From Methylobacterium trifolii (GTDB taxonomy: Bacteria > Pseudomonadota > Alphaproteobacteria > Rhizobiales > Beijerinckiaceae), in assembly GCF_022179685.1 (NCBI RefSeq), contig NZ_BPRB01000035.1, positions 1-64,000 on the forward strand: a stretch of DNA of 64,000 bases. The letters are read 5' to 3'. The notes beneath the pieces are model-generated. The model did not search any database, was not told the origin of the DNA, and saw only the letters and a program-made list of their open reading frames with translations. A program made the position numbers and the translations under genes. Of this stretch, positions 9,207 through 20,100 are shown in pieces (the first letter of the stretch is position 1; every line of letters starts with the position of its first letter).

Positions 9207-10532
9207 ATGGATTCCTCCGACGCGCTGATGGCGCGCTTCCTGGCCCTGCACCCGCGTACGATCGACCTGTCGCTCGGGCGGATCGAGCGCCTGCTGGCGC
9301 GCCTGAACCACCCGGAGCGCCGGCTGCCGCCGGTGATCCACGTGGCCGGCACCAACGGCAAGGGCTCGACCATCGCCTTCATGCGGGCGATCCTGGAGGC
9401 GGGGGGCCTGGCCGCCCACGTCTACACCTCCCCCCACCTCGTGCGCTTCCACGAGCGCATCCGCTTAGGGGGCATCGGCGGCGGGCACTACGTGGCCGAG
9501 GACCGCCTGGCCGACGCCTTCGCCCGCTGCGAGGCCGCCAACGCGGGCGACCCGATCACCGTGTTCGAGATCACCACGGCCGCCGCCCTCCTGCTGTTCT
9601 CCGAGGCCCCGGCCGACGTGCTGCTGCTCGAAGTGGGCCTGGGCGGCCGGGTCGACGCCACCAACGTCATCGACGAGGTGGCCGCCGCCGTGGTCACGCC
9701 GATCGGGCGCGACCACGCGGAATATCTCGGCGACACGGTCGAATCGGTAGCCACCGAGAAGGCGGGCATCTTCAAGCGCGGCTGCCCGGCCGTGATCGCG
9801 GCCCAGGACTACGCCGAGGCCGATGCGGTCCTCTGCCGGCAGGCGGCGGCCGTGGGCGCGAGCCCGATCATCGTCGGAAACCAGGACTTCTCCGTGCACG
9901 AGGACAGCGGGCGCCTGGTCTTCCAGGACGAGACCGACCTGTTCGACCTGCCCAAGCCGAAGCTGACCGGCCGCCACCAGTTCACGAACGCCGGCACGGC
10001 CATCGCGGCTCTGCGCGCGGCCGGGTTCGGGGATATCGGCGTGGCCGCGATCGAGGCGGGCCTGCGCAACGTCGACTGGCCGGGCCGGCTGCAGCGCCTG
10101 AGCCGCGGCCGGCTCGCGGCGCTGGTGCCGGCCGGGAGCGAACTCTGGCTCGACGGCGGACACAACATCGACGGCGGCCGCATCCTAGCGACCGCGCTGG
10201 CGGATCTGGGCGAGCGCAGCGACGTGCCCCTCGTCCTCATCGTCGGGCTGCTCGGCACCAAGGACGCGGAAGGCTTCCTGCGCCACTTCGTCGGCCTCTC
10301 CCGCGCCCTGATCGCGGTGCCGATCGCCGGCCAGATGGCCGCCCGCCCGGCCGAGGAGGTCGCCGACATCGCCGGCCGGGTCGGCCTGAGCGCCCGCGTG
10401 TCCCCGAGCATCGAGGCGGCGCTGTCGGCCGTCAGTGACATCGCCTTCGAGAAGCCGCCGCGCATCCTGATCTGCGGCTCACTCTACCTCGCCGGCGCCG
10501 TACTCACCGCCAACGGCACGCCGCCTTGCTGA
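9207..10532 (+). CDS. folC: Bifunctional folylpolyglutamate synthase / dihydrofolate synthase
   Basis: FolC is 441 residues here. It adds glutamate to dihydropteroate and to folates, using ATP. It belongs to the Mur ligase family: the P-loop VAGTNGKGSTIAFM lies near residue 50, followed by the conserved TSPHLVRFHERIR and the metal/ATP segment EVGLGGRVDATNVID. The C-terminal ligand-binding domain contains LDGGHNIDGG. It starts 17 bases after accD, so the two are likely co-transcribed. The accD-folC pairing is usual in alphaproteobacteria; the trxA that often follows lies on the opposite strand here, beyond an inserted porin-like gene. Confidence 0.96.
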   Translation: MDSSDALMARFLALHPRTIDLSLGRIERLLARLNHPERRLPPVIHVAGTNGKGSTIAFMRAILEAGGLAAHVYTSPHLVRFHERIRLGGIGGGHYVAEDRLADAFARCEAANAGDPITVFEITTAAALLLFSEAPADVLLLEVGLGGRVDATNVIDEVAAAVVTPIGRDHAEYLGDTVESVATEKAGIFKRGCPAVIAAQDYAEADAVLCRQAAAVGASPIIVGNQDFSVHEDSGRLVFQDETDLFDLPKPKLTGRHQFTNAGTAIAALRAAGFGDIGVAAIEAGLRNVDWPGRLQRLSRGRLAALVPAGSELWLDGGHNIDGGRILATALADLGERSDVPLVLIVGLLGTKDAEGFLRHFVGLSRALIAVPIAGQMAARPAEEVADIAGRVGLSARVSPSIEAALSAVSDIAFEKPPRILICGSLYLAGAVLTANGTPPC

Positions 10533-10722
10533 TTGCTTGACGAGAGGCAATAGGCGCCGTCTCGACCTGGAACAGCGCCCCGCCCCGGCCGGCCATGCTG
10601 ATCTTCCGAGAACAACCGCCGGATCGGCGAGTCCTCGGACCTGTGGCACGGGCGCTACATCTTGGCTGTGGAAAATGACCTATCTTCCCCATCGATCGGG
10701 CACATGCTGGGGATCACAAAAA

Positions 10723-11634
10723 ATGAAAAAGCTTCTTTCTACGCTCGCAGCCTTCACGGCTCTCACCGCCGCCGCTTCCGCGGCTGACCTTCCGCGCCGC
10801 GCTCCGCCGCCGGTGTTCACGCCGGTTCCCGTCTTCACCTGGACGGGCGCCTACTTCGGTATCAACGCCGGCTACGCGTTCGATGCCAGCGAAGGCCGCA
10901 ACGGCTTCATCGACGCCGCCAACAACCCGGTGGCCTTCAACCCGGCCACGGGTGCCGTGCTCACCCCCAACACCGTGCTGCCGTTCGTTCCCGGCCGCAC
11001 CGTGCTGTTCACCCAGGATTCCCGTGACGGGTTCTCCGGCGGTGGCCAGGTCGGCTACAACTACCAGTTCACCCCGGGCTCCGGTCTCGTGATCGGTATC
11101 GAAGCCGACGCTCAGTACCTCGACTTCGGCGGCCGTCGTAACAACGGCATCACCTTCAACGGCGGCGCCGGCGTGGTCGCCCCGACCTTCGCTCCGGTCA
11201 ACGGCAACCTGAGCGCCCTCGACTACTTCGGTACGGCCCGCGGCCGCATCGGCTTCGCCTTCGACCGCGCCCTGTTCTACGGCACCGGCGGTTTCGCCTA
11301 TGCCGGCGGTGACGGCACCGCTCGCGTGAACAACTCCGTCGGCGGCCGTGACGGCTTCCGCACCGGCTGGACCGCCGGTGCCGGTGTCGAGTACGCCCTC
11401 CCGACCGACTCGTTCCTGAACTTCTTCCGTTCGTCCGCCGTGACGATCAAGGTCGAAGGTCTGTACGTGAGCCTGGACCGGAACCGCAGCAACCTGAGCC
11501 TCGTCGGCGCGACCTCGCAGTTCCCCGGCCTGGGCATCCTGCCGGTCTACGATCGCCTCGGCTTCAACACCCGTCGCGAAGACGCCTTCGCCGTCGTCCG
11601 CGCCGGCCTGAACTACAAGTTCGGCTCGTACTAG
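10723..11634 (+). CDS. Outer-membrane beta-barrel protein (Omp25/Omp31-type porin family)
   Basis: This 303-residue exported protein has a clear signal peptide (MKKLLSTLAAFTAL..., predicted cut after ASA before ADLPRR). The mature part opens with a proline-rich linker and then FTWTGAYFGINAGYAF, the usual first strand of the alphaproteobacterial Omp25/Omp31 eight-stranded barrel family. Alternating aromatic/polar strands (GQVGYNYQF, GIEADAQYLDF, GRIGFAFDRALFYGTGGFAY) continue to a C-terminal strand GLNYKFGSY. Codon choice looks more restricted than in its neighbours, which suggests strong expression. It sits between folC and trxA, which are often close together in relatives, so it looks like an insertion. 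Two hairpins follow it. Confidence 0.92.
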   Translation: MKKLLSTLAAFTALTAAASAADLPRRAPPPVFTPVPVFTWTGAYFGINAGYAFDASEGRNGFIDAANNPVAFNPATGAVLTPNTVLPFVPGRTVLFTQDSRDGFSGGGQVGYNYQFTPGSGLVIGIEADAQYLDFGGRRNNGITFNGGAGVVAPTFAPVNGNLSALDYFGTARGRIGFAFDRALFYGTGGFAYAGGDGTARVNNSVGGRDGFRTGWTAGAGVEYALPTDSFLNFFRSSAVTIKVEGLYVSLDRNRSNLSLVGATSQFPGLGILPVYDRLGFNTRREDAFAVVRAGLNYKFGSY

Positions 11635-11647
11635 GCCGTTCTGCTGC

Positions 11648-11675
11648 GATCCGGACGGCGCGAGCCGTCCGGATC
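11648..11675 (+). terminator. 12-bp stem hairpin after the porin-like gene
   Basis: GATCCGGACGGC, a four-base loop, then its exact complement lie 13 bases after the stop codon of the barrel protein gene. No T-run follows directly, so it may protect the mRNA end rather than terminate alone. The stronger terminator lies about 35 bases further on. Confidence 0.6.
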
Positions 11676-11709
11676 GTGAACGACAAAAAAACACTGGGTC
11701 CTGAAACCG

Positions 11710-11741
11710 AAAAAGCCCGGCCTCACGGCCGGGCTTTTTTT
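11710..11741. terminator. Bidirectional intrinsic terminator between the porin-like gene and trxA
   Basis: AGCCCGGCC and GGCCGGGCT form a stem with a TCAC loop, flanked by five A residues on the left and seven T residues on the right. It can therefore stop transcription from both sides: the porin-like gene on the plus strand and trxA on the minus strand. Confidence 0.9.
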
Positions 11742-11793
11742 GTCGCGGCGGCACGACGTGGACGGACGACGGGATGCCGTCCGTCCGTTTTCG

Positions 11794-12123
<330 letters not shown>

Positions 12124-12421
12124 CACAATCCCTTTCCCATACCGCGCGGCGGCAAACGGCCGGCTCGCGCGACTGCGGCAGAATTGGCGATGGGGCGAGG
12201 CCCGGTCAAGGCGCCTTGCGGGCCCTGCATGACCGCCTCCCGCGGCCCTCATGCCGGCAGCGCGCACGGGGGAGGCCGAGAAAAACCTCGAAGTCCGGCC
12301 GGTTACGCCCCATCTCCGCCTCACCGAGCATCGGCGCGCAACCGCGCGCGCCTGAAGACGCGGTGCGGCCGTCGGCTGCCCGCCACCCCCGCCGTCCCGC
12401 ACGGCGGCTCCGAGATGAGGA

Positions 12422-13729
12422 ATGTCCCAGGTGACGCGAATCCGCTCCATCGCACTGGCCGGCCTGGCCACCGTCGCCCTCGGCTCCCCGGCCTTCGCTC
12501 AAGGGGCGGGCGGCTCCGAGGCGCGGCCGTCGCGAGTCGAGGGCGAGGCGTTCAGCGCGCCGGCCGCCAAGGGTGCGGGCGACAGCCCGGCCGAGACCGA
12601 GGCGCCGAACACGCGCTACAAGCCGCTGCTGCCGAATCAGACCCGCGCCCCGAAGCCCGCCGAGGCCACGAAGATCGAGGTCGCCACCGTCGCGAAGGGG
12701 CTGGCGAGCCCCTGGGCGATGGAGTTCCTGCCGGACGGCCGGATGATCGTCACCGAGAAGGCCGGCAAGATCCGGATCGTGGCCAAGGACGGCACGGTGG
12801 GTCCGGCCATCGCGGGCGTGCCCAAGGTCGATCCCCGCGGCCAGGGGGGCCTGCTCGACATCGCCCTGAGCCCCGGCTTCTCCGCCGACCGGATGGTCTA
12901 TTTCAGCTACGCCGAGCCCCGCGACAAGGGCAACGGCACCACCGTGGCCAAGGCCAAGCTCACCGAGGACGGCAAGGGCGGCGGCAAGCTCGAGGAGGTC
13001 AAGGTCGTCTTCCGGCAGATGCCGACCTACGACGGCGACAAGCATTTCGGCTCGCGGCTGGTCTTCTCGGGCGACGGCAAGCTCTTCGTTACGGTGGGCG
13101 AGCGCTCCGACAAGGTCACGCGGGTCCAGGCCCAGGACCTCGCGAGCGGCCTCGGCAAGGTCTTCCGCATCGACACGGACGGCAACGCGCCCAAGGACAA
13201 CCCCTTCGCCGGCAGCGACAAGGCCAAGGCCGAGATCTGGTCCTACGGCCACCGCAACGTCCAGTCCGCGGCGCTGGACGCGCAAGGGCGGCTGTGGACG
13301 GTGGAGCACGGCCCCCGCGGCGGCGACGAGCTGAACCGGCCCCGTCCGGGCCTGAACTACGGCTGGCCGGTGGCGACCTACGGCATCGAGTATTCCGGCG
13401 AGACGCTGGGGGACGGCGTCACCCAGGCGGCGGGCACCGTGCAGCCGGTCTATTACTGGGACCCGGTGATCGGCCCCTCCGGCATGGCCCTCTATACCGG
13501 CGACCTGTTCCCGGCCTGGAAGAACGACTTTCTGGTCGGCGGCCTCGTCAGCGGGGGGCTCGTGGTGCTGAAGGTCGACGGCGACAAGGTCGTCACCGAG
13601 GAGCGCGTGCCCCTCGACGCCCGCATCCGCGACGTGCGGGTCGGCCCGGACGGGGCGGTCTACGCCGTCACGGACGGGGCGGACGGCAAGATCCTCAAGC
13701 TGACCCCGCCCAAGGCCAAGGAAGGCTGA
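12422..13729 (+). CDS. PQQ-dependent soluble aldose (glucose/sorbosone) dehydrogenase
   Basis: This 435-residue periplasmic protein carries a signal peptide (cut likely after AFA) and a low-complexity linker to about residue 75. A six-bladed beta-propeller of the soluble GDH/YliI family follows. Characteristic stretches include [64 protein letters not shown] and SGMALYTGD. Members oxidise aldoses in the periplasm with pyrroloquinoline quinone. The electron acceptor and substrate here cannot be told. The start ATG has a GAGG site. Its stop codon abuts the stop codon of addA with no bases between them. It diverges from trxA across 298 bases in which I see no gene. Confidence 0.88.
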   Translation: MSQVTRIRSIALAGLATVALGSPAFAQGAGGSEARPSRVEGEAFSAPAAKGAGDSPAETEAPNTRYKPLLPNQTRAPKPAEATKIEVATVAKGLASPWAMEFLPDGRMIVTEKAGKIRIVAKDGTVGPAIAGVPKVDPRGQGGLLDIALSPGFSADRMVYFSYAEPRDKGNGTTVAKAKLTEDGKGGGKLEEVKVVFRQMPTYDGDKHFGSRLVFSGDGKLFVTVGERSDKVTRVQAQDLASGLGKVFRIDTDGNAPKDNPFAGSDKAKAEIWSYGHRNVQSAALDAQGRLWTVEHGPRGGDELNRPRPGLNYGWPVATYGIEYSGETLGDGVTQAAGTVQPVYYWDPVIGPSGMALYTGDLFPAWKNDFLVGGLVSGGLVVLKVDGDKVVTEERVPLDARIRDVRVGPDGAVYAVTDGADGKILKLTPPKAKEG

Positions 13730-16700
13730 TCAGGTCGACAGCCCGGCCTCGGCGAGCGCCGAGGCCATCTCCGCCTCGCTCAAGGGCCGGATCACCGGCC
13801 CCGAGGCCCAGACCAGCACCGGCCGGATGTGGTGCTCCGGATAGATCCGCGCCAGCAGGGCGGCGTAGAGGGCGATCTGGCCGGCATCGGCCTTCGGCAG
13901 CGCCGCCCCGGCGGCGGGCGGCCGACCGGTCTTGAAGTCGGCCAGCCAGACGGTGCCGTCCGTCACCGCGAGCCGGTCGACCCGGCCGAATACCGACCGC
14001 TCGGCCCCGTCCACCCGCACCGTCCCAGACAGACTCACCTCCGCCCGCGCGCCCTCGGAGAACAGGGGCGCGAGGTCGGGCTCCCCGATGACCCGCATCG
14101 CCGCCTGGACGATGCCCCGGTGCTTGCCCTCCGCCAGGCCCGGCGCGCGGGCCGCCACGAAGGCCAGGGCCGCGGCGTCCCGGCGGGTCGGATCGAGCCG
14201 CGGCAGGTGCTGCAGCAGGGCATGGATCAGGACGCCGCGCCGGCGCGCCTCGGCGTCGGCCTGCCGCGGCGGGATCAGCCGCGAGCCGTCCGCGGCCTGC
14301 ATCATCCCAGACGGGGAGAGAGGCGGCGGCGCCTCGGCCTCGGCCGGCACGGGCGTGCGGAGCCATGCCGGGATCGGGGTCGCCTCGGCAGGCGCGCCGG
14401 CGTCCACGTCCGGCCGGAGCCCAGCCTCGCCCCCACGCCAGAGGGTGACGGGACCGTAGGTCGTCTCGACGGCCTCGCCGGGGCCGACGTGCCGCTCCAT
14501 CCCGGCGAGCACCATCCGGCACCAGGCGGCCTCGGTCTCGCGCTCGTGCCCGCGATAGGGCGCGATCACCAACCGGTCGGCCGCCCGCGTCATCGCCACG
14601 TAGAGGAGCCGGTTGTGCTCCTCGCGGGCGCGGGCCTGCAACGCGGCCCGCGCGGAGCCGAGGACGGCGTTGTCGTAGGATCTGGCGCTCGACCAGACCG
14701 GTGGCAGGCCCGCACCCATGGCCGCCATCGGCAGGAGCGGCGGGTCGTTGCGGCCGAGGGGCTCGCAGCCGTCGATCACCACGACGACGGGGGCCTCCAG
14801 GCCCTTGGCGCCGTGCACGGTCATCACGCGGACCTCGTCGCGGCCCGATTCCATGTCGCGCTTGACCGTGTGCGCCCCCTCCCCCGCCGCGCCGACGTAG
14901 CGGGCGAGGAACCCGCCGAGCGAAGGCGCGTCGTTGGCCTGCTCGGCCTGCGCGGCGGCTGCGAGGAACACGTCGATGGCGTCGCCGGCTTCGCCGCCGA
15001 GGCGCGCGACGAGCTTTGCCCGCCCATTCCGGGGACCGAGGAGGGCGGCGTAGAAGCCGAACGGCCCCTCGGCGCCGGCCAGCGCGATCCAGCCGGACAG
15101 GGCCGCGAGACCGGCGATCGCGGCGGCGTCGCCCATGTCGGCGTGCCGGTGAAGGGCGTCCTCCAAAGTTTCCGCGAGGTCGCGGCGGGCCGCGATGCGG
15201 ACGAGGTCGTCGTCGGACAGCCCGACCAGGGGCGTCTTGAGAGCGGTGGCAAGCGTCAGGTCGTCGGCCGGCAGCAGCCCGGCGCGGCCGACCGCGACGA
15301 GGTCGGCGACCGCGATGTGGGCGGCGACGTCGAGGCGGTCCTGGCCGGCGACCGGCACGGCGAGGCCCTTCAGGGCCCGGATCACCTCCTCGAAGGCCGC
15401 CCCGCGCTTGCGCACCAGGACCAGGATCTCGCCGGGCCGCCAGACCCGGCCGCCCTCGTCGCCCACCGTCGTCCAGCTCCGCACGGCCCGCGCGATCCGC
15501 CGGGCGGTGACGATGGCCGGGGCGTTGGCCTCCGGCGCGTCGACGGGGGCGGCCCAGGCATCGGGCTCGGTCTCCTCCACCGGCTCGGCCACCGGCCAGA
15601 GTTCGACCGCGCCGGCAGCGCCCGGGCGGGCGCTCGTATGAACCGTGCCCACGGCCGCATCGTCGAAGGACAGCCCCTCGTAATGCTCCGGCACGGAGAA
15701 GACCGCGTCGACCGCCCGGAGCACGCTCTCCGTCGAGCGGAACGACAGGGTCAGGGGTACGTCCGCGAAGTCCATCCCGGCGGCCTTGGCCGCGCCGATC
15801 CAGGCCGCGCGGGTCCGGGCGAACTCGCGGGGCTCCGCGCCCTGGAAGCTGTAGATCGACTGCTTCGGGTCGCCCACCGCGAAGCGGGTGCGCCGCAATT
15901 CCCGAGCGCCCTCGCCGGCCGCGAACTCGGCCGTGATCGCGTCGAGGATCGCCCATTGCTGCGGGTTGGTGTCCTGCGCCTCGTCGATCAGGACGTGGTC
16001 GATGCCGCGGTCGAGCTTGTACAGCACCCACCCGGCCCCGACCCGCGAGAGCAGGTCGAGGGTCTTGTGGATCAGGTCGTCGAAGTCGAGGGCGCCCAGC
16101 CGCGCCTTCTGCGCCTCCACGCGGCGGTGGATCTCGGCCGCCAGGGTGAACAGGGCGCGGGTGCGGGCAAGGGCGTGGGCCGCCCGCAGACGGTCGAACA
16201 GGGGCACGAGCCGGTCGCGCTCGTTGATGAGCGCCTCGCGCAGGGCCTCCGGCACGGCCTTGGTGCCGAGGCTCCTGTCGGCCTTCGGCTCGTCCTTGGC
16301 GGTGAAGAAGACCGACCGGTAAGCGTCGAGGGCGTCGGCCCTCGCGCCCGCCGCCTCGACCGCCAGCAGGGCATCGGCTAGCCCCTCGTCGGTGGACTTA
16401 CCGGTGCGCAGGCGCGCGGCAAGATCGTGCAGGTCGCCGAGGCCGCCGTCGAGGATGCTCTTCTCGATCGTCTCGGCCGTCTCCCGCGCGCCGAGCCCGA
16501 GGGCCGCGTGCAGGGCCGCGAATTGCGGCCCCAGGCCCCGTCGGTCGCCGAGCACCGTGCGGGCCGACATCGCGGCGCGGATCGCCCGGCGCAGGATGTC
16601 GCCCGAGGCCTCGGGCGCGACCCGGGCCAGGGCGTCGCTCAGGACCGGGTCGCCCCTCACCGCGTCGGCCAGCACGTTGTCGGTCTCCAGGGCGAAGGCG

Positions 16701-17176
16701 GCCCGCGACTGGTCCTCGTCCAGCACCACGAAGCGGGCCGGCACGTTCGCCTCGAAGGGGAACATGTGCAGCAGTCGCTCGCAGAGGGCGTGCAGGGTCT
16801 CGATCTTGAGGCCCCCCGGCGTCTCCACCGCGCGGGCGAACAGGCGGCGCGCCGCTTCCAGTCGCTCGCGGCTGGGGGTGGCGCCTGTGAGGTCGGCGAG
16901 CTCAGCGCCGAGCGCGGCGTCGTCCAGGGTGACCCAGCGCCCGAGCAGCCGGAACACCTGGATCGACATGTTGGCGGCGGCCGCCTTGGTGAAGGTGAGG
17001 CAGAGGATGCGCCCGGGCGCCGCCCCGTCGAGGAGCAGGCGCACCACCCGGTCGGTGAGCACCTTGGTCTTGCCGGCCCCGGCATTGGCCGAGACCCAGG
17101 CCGAGGCGCGCGGGTCGGCCGCGTCGCGCTGACGCTCCCGCGTCAGGTCGTCGACGACGAAGGCGTCTTCGGCCAT
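13730..17176 (-). CDS. addA: Double-strand break repair helicase-nuclease AddA
   Basis: AddA is 1148 residues here. It is the UvrD-family helicase and one of two nuclease subunits of AddAB, which processes broken DNA ends for RecA loading. The Walker A motif lies near residue 35 (SANAGAGKTKVLTDR), motif II is HVLIDEAQDTNPQQWAIL, and helicase motifs include FAVGDPKQSIYSFQGAEP and RVMTVHGAKGLEAPVVV. The C-terminal RecB-type nuclease motif is VWLADFKTGRPP. Length is normal. The ATG overlaps the addB stop (TGATG), so the two are translationally coupled. The end abuts the sugar dehydrogenase gene stop to stop. Confidence 0.96.
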   Translation of the reverse strand: MAEDAFVVDDLTRERQRDAADPRASAWVSANAGAGKTKVLTDRVVRLLLDGAAPGRILCLTFTKAAAANMSIQVFRLLGRWVTLDDAALGAELADLTGATPSRERLEAARRLFARAVETPGGLKIETLHALCERLLHMFPFEANVPARFVVLDEDQSRAAFALETDNVLADAVRGDPVLSDALARVAPEASGDILRRAIRAAMSARTVLGDRRGLGPQFAALHAALGLGARETAETIEKSILDGGLGDLHDLAARLRTGKSTDEGLADALLAVEAAGARADALDAYRSVFFTAKDEPKADRSLGTKAVPEALREALINERDRLVPLFDRLRAAHALARTRALFTLAAEIHRRVEAQKARLGALDFDDLIHKTLDLLSRVGAGWVLYKLDRGIDHVLIDEAQDTNPQQWAILDAITAEFAAGEGARELRRTRFAVGDPKQSIYSFQGAEPREFARTRAAWIGAAKAAGMDFADVPLTLSFRSTESVLRAVDAVFSVPEHYEGLSFDDAAVGTVHTSARPGAAGAVELWPVAEPVEETEPDAWAAPVDAPEANAPAIVTARRIARAVRSWTTVGDEGGRVWRPGEILVLVRKRGAAFEEVIRALKGLAVPVAGQDRLDVAAHIAVADLVAVGRAGLLPADDLTLATALKTPLVGLSDDDLVRIAARRDLAETLEDALHRHADMGDAAAIAGLAALSGWIALAGAEGPFGFYAALLGPRNGRAKLVARLGGEAGDAIDVFLAAAAQAEQANDAPSLGGFLARYVGAAGEGAHTVKRDMESGRDEVRVMTVHGAKGLEAPVVVVIDGCEPLGRNDPPLLPMAAMGAGLPPVWSSARSYDNAVLGSARAALQARAREEHNRLLYVAMTRAADRLVIAPYRGHERETEAAWCRMVLAGMERHVGPGEAVETTYGPVTLWRGGEAGLRPDVDAGAPAEATPIPAWLRTPVPAEAEAPPPLSPSGMMQAADGSRLIPPRQADAEARRRGVLIHALLQHLPRLDPTRRDAAALAFVAARAPGLAEGKHRGIVQAAMRVIGEPDLAPLFSEGARAEVSLSGTVRVDGAERSVFGRVDRLAVTDGTVWLADFKTGRPPAAGAALPKADAGQIALYAALLARIYPEHHIRPVLVWASGPVIRPLSEAEMASALAEAGLST

Positions 17177-20100
17177 CAGCCCTCTCCCTCGCCCCCGAGC
17201 GACCATTCCAGCACGCGGGCGAGATGGTCGTAATCGCCGTAGGACTTCGCGAATTTCGGGTAGGGCCGCGAGGTGTAGGCCGCCTCCCCGGCCATGAAGC
17301 GGGCCACCAGCCCGCGCAGGCGCCCGGCATGCTCGGCCACGATCGCGTCCACCGTCCGGGCCTCCCCCCGCGGAGGCTTGAAAGGCGCCGGCACGAAGGG
17401 CTTTCGGCCGCCGGAGGCGTGGACGTAGAGAAGGTCGGGCGTCGCCTTCACGGCAGGGAGGCCTTCGAAGGCGCCGGCCATCAGCATCGCGGCCTCCAGG
17501 GTGAGCTGCGGCGAGAAGCCGGCGAAGACCTCGCGGTTGCCCGGCGGCTGGCCGGTCTTGAAGTCGACGATGCAGGCGCTGCCGTCCGGGCGCAGTTCGA
17601 TCCGGTCGGCGCGGGCGCGCAGGGTGAAGACCTCCCGGCCCATGGGGATCGCCCAGCGGCCGGAGATCTCGGGGTGGATGCGGGCGAGGTCCGGGCGGCG
17701 GGCGGCCTCCCAGGGCAGGTAGGCGCCGGCCGTGCGCTCGTAGCGGGGCCACCACTCGGCATAGAGTTCGGGATAGGTGTCCTTGATATCCGTGAAGTGG
17801 TCGACGGCGACCTGCGCCAGGACTTCGCGTGCGAGGCCTGGATCGGGCAGGTCGGCCGGGTATTTCAGCGCGAAGCGCCCGAAGACGTCGTGGACGATGG
17901 AGCCCCGGTCGCTGGCGCCGGGCGCGGCGGCCACCGGCTCCAGGGGATCGAGCCCGAGGACGTGGCGGGCGAAGATGACGTAGGGGTCGCGCACCAAAGT
18001 CTCGATCTCGGTGACGCTCAGGCGGCGCGGGAACAGGGCCGGGTCCGGCCGCGGCTTCGGCTGGGTCAGGCGGGGTTGGGCCGGGGCGGCGTCGAGGGCC
18101 GCGGCATAGCCGGTGAAGCGCCGCCCGGCGGCCAGCGCCTCCCCCCAGCGCGTTTCGCCTGAAAACGCGCGCAGGCGCTGGAGCAGCCGGGACGGCACGG
18201 TCGGCGCGCCCTCGCGCTTGAGCGCGCGGGTGATCACCGCGTCGCGGCAGCCCAGGGCCTGGACGAAGTCGTGCGCCATCTGGCCGACGCGGCGCTCGGG
18301 CGGATCGAGGCCGACGCGCTCGCGCATCGGGCGGTTGAGGAAGGCGTCGGTGACGGTCTTCATCGGCCAGACGCCCTCGTCGAGGCCGCCGAGGACGACG
18401 CGGTCGGCACCGAGCAGGCGGGCTTCCAGCAGGCCGAGGATGCGCAGGCGCGGATGCGGGGCCGTCCCTGCGCAGGCCACGACCCGCTCGCGGGCCAGCG
18501 CCGTGAAGAAGGCCGGGTAGTCGGCGAAGCGCCCGTCGAGGCGGTCGGGCCGGGCCATCGCGAAATCGTCGAACAGGGCGTCGAGGCAGGCCAGCGACGC
18601 CTCGGGGGCGGGCTCCCGGTCGTCCGGCGGCCCTTCGAGCAGCCACTCGCAGGCGGCCCGGTGGCGGCCGGCGAGGGTGACGAGATCGCCGGTCTTCGCC
18701 TCGTCCGGGGCCGGGAAGTCGACGAAGGCCGCCTCCAGGCCGTCCACGACCCGCTCGGCCAGGTCCCAGTCGAGGTCGGTCAGGCGCTGCTTGGCGCGGG
18801 GGCGGCGCTGGCCCTCGCCCTGCCGCTGGTCGCGCAAAGCCGCGCGGATGCCGGCAAATCCGGCCTTGGGCGCCGGCCCGCGCAACGCCCCGATCTCCAG
18901 GGCCGCCGCGCCGCGCACGACCTCGCCCCGCGGCAGCCCGATCCGCACCAGGGGATGGGCCAGCAGGGCGATGATCCGGGCGGGGATCGCGTCGCCGTGC
19001 CGGTCGCCTGCGCGGATGAGGAGGTCGGCGGCCAGTTCCGCGGCAAGCCGCGCCAGCCGCCCCGCGGGGCTGCGCGCCAGGGGGAGGCCGGCCGAATCCT
19101 CGGCGACGATGCCCCAGCGGGCGAGTTCGGCAGCCACGCGTATGGCCAGCCCCCGGTCCGGGGTGACCAGGGCGGCGCTGGCGCCAGAGGTCTCCAGGGT
19201 CTCGCGCAGGGCGATCGCGGCGACGAGCGCCTCCTCCCGCTCGTCGGCCGCCTCCACCACGGCGAGCCCCGCGAGCCCGAGAGCGGCGGTGGCGTCGCGT
19301 TCCTGCGCATCCAGGCGCGCCCAGGCGTCCGTCGTCTCGGCAGGCCGCAGGGCCTCGGACAGGAGGCGCGCCCGCGCCGCCTCCTCGGGGCGAGAGCGGC
19401 CGAGGTCGGTCACGGCCCCGCGCGGCAGGTTCATGCAGTCCGGGCCGAGCAGGCGGTGCAGCACCGCCTGCGGGTGGCCGTGGGCGATCGCGCGCGTAGG
19501 CCCCTCCCCCGTCTCGATCGCGTCCCATCCGGTCGCATCGAGGTCCAGGTCGAGGCCCGGCAGCACCACGGCGCCCCGGCGCAGACCCGCGACGGCAGCG
19601 ATCAACTTGGCGGTGGCCGGCACCGAGCCGGTCGAGCCGGCGATCACCACCGGGTCGTCCGGCCGCTCGCGCGCGAGGCGCGCCGCCTCGGCCAGGACGA
19701 GGCTTCGGGCGCGGAAGACCGGGTCACTCAAACTCCGCTCGGCCAGGATCGCCGGCCACGCCTCGGCGGCGATGCGCAGGAAGTCGAGGGTGAGGCCGAA
19801 ATAGCGGGAGTATTCCGCCTCGACGGCGGCGCCGATCTCCGACCAGGGCAACCCCTCCACGGTCAGCGCATCCATCAGGCGTTCGAGGTCGCCGGCGAGG
19901 CCGATGGCGTCGGCCGGCGAGGACGGCACCAGGAACGGCACGTCGTCGTCGATGGGCAGGAGCCGGCGGTCCACCGTGTCGGCCCAGGCCTGGACGAGGC
20001 GGGCGAGGATGAGACGCCGCTCCAGGGGCGGGATCGGCGGGTTGAGGCTGTCGGGGCCGTTCTCCAGCAGCGGCTCGGCGGCGAGATCGAGTTCCGCCTC

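Noticed and set aside
12124-12471. N-terminal extension of thioredoxin upstream of 12123
   Set aside because: The upstream codons are low-complexity and the standard thioredoxin start with a ribosome site is at 12123.
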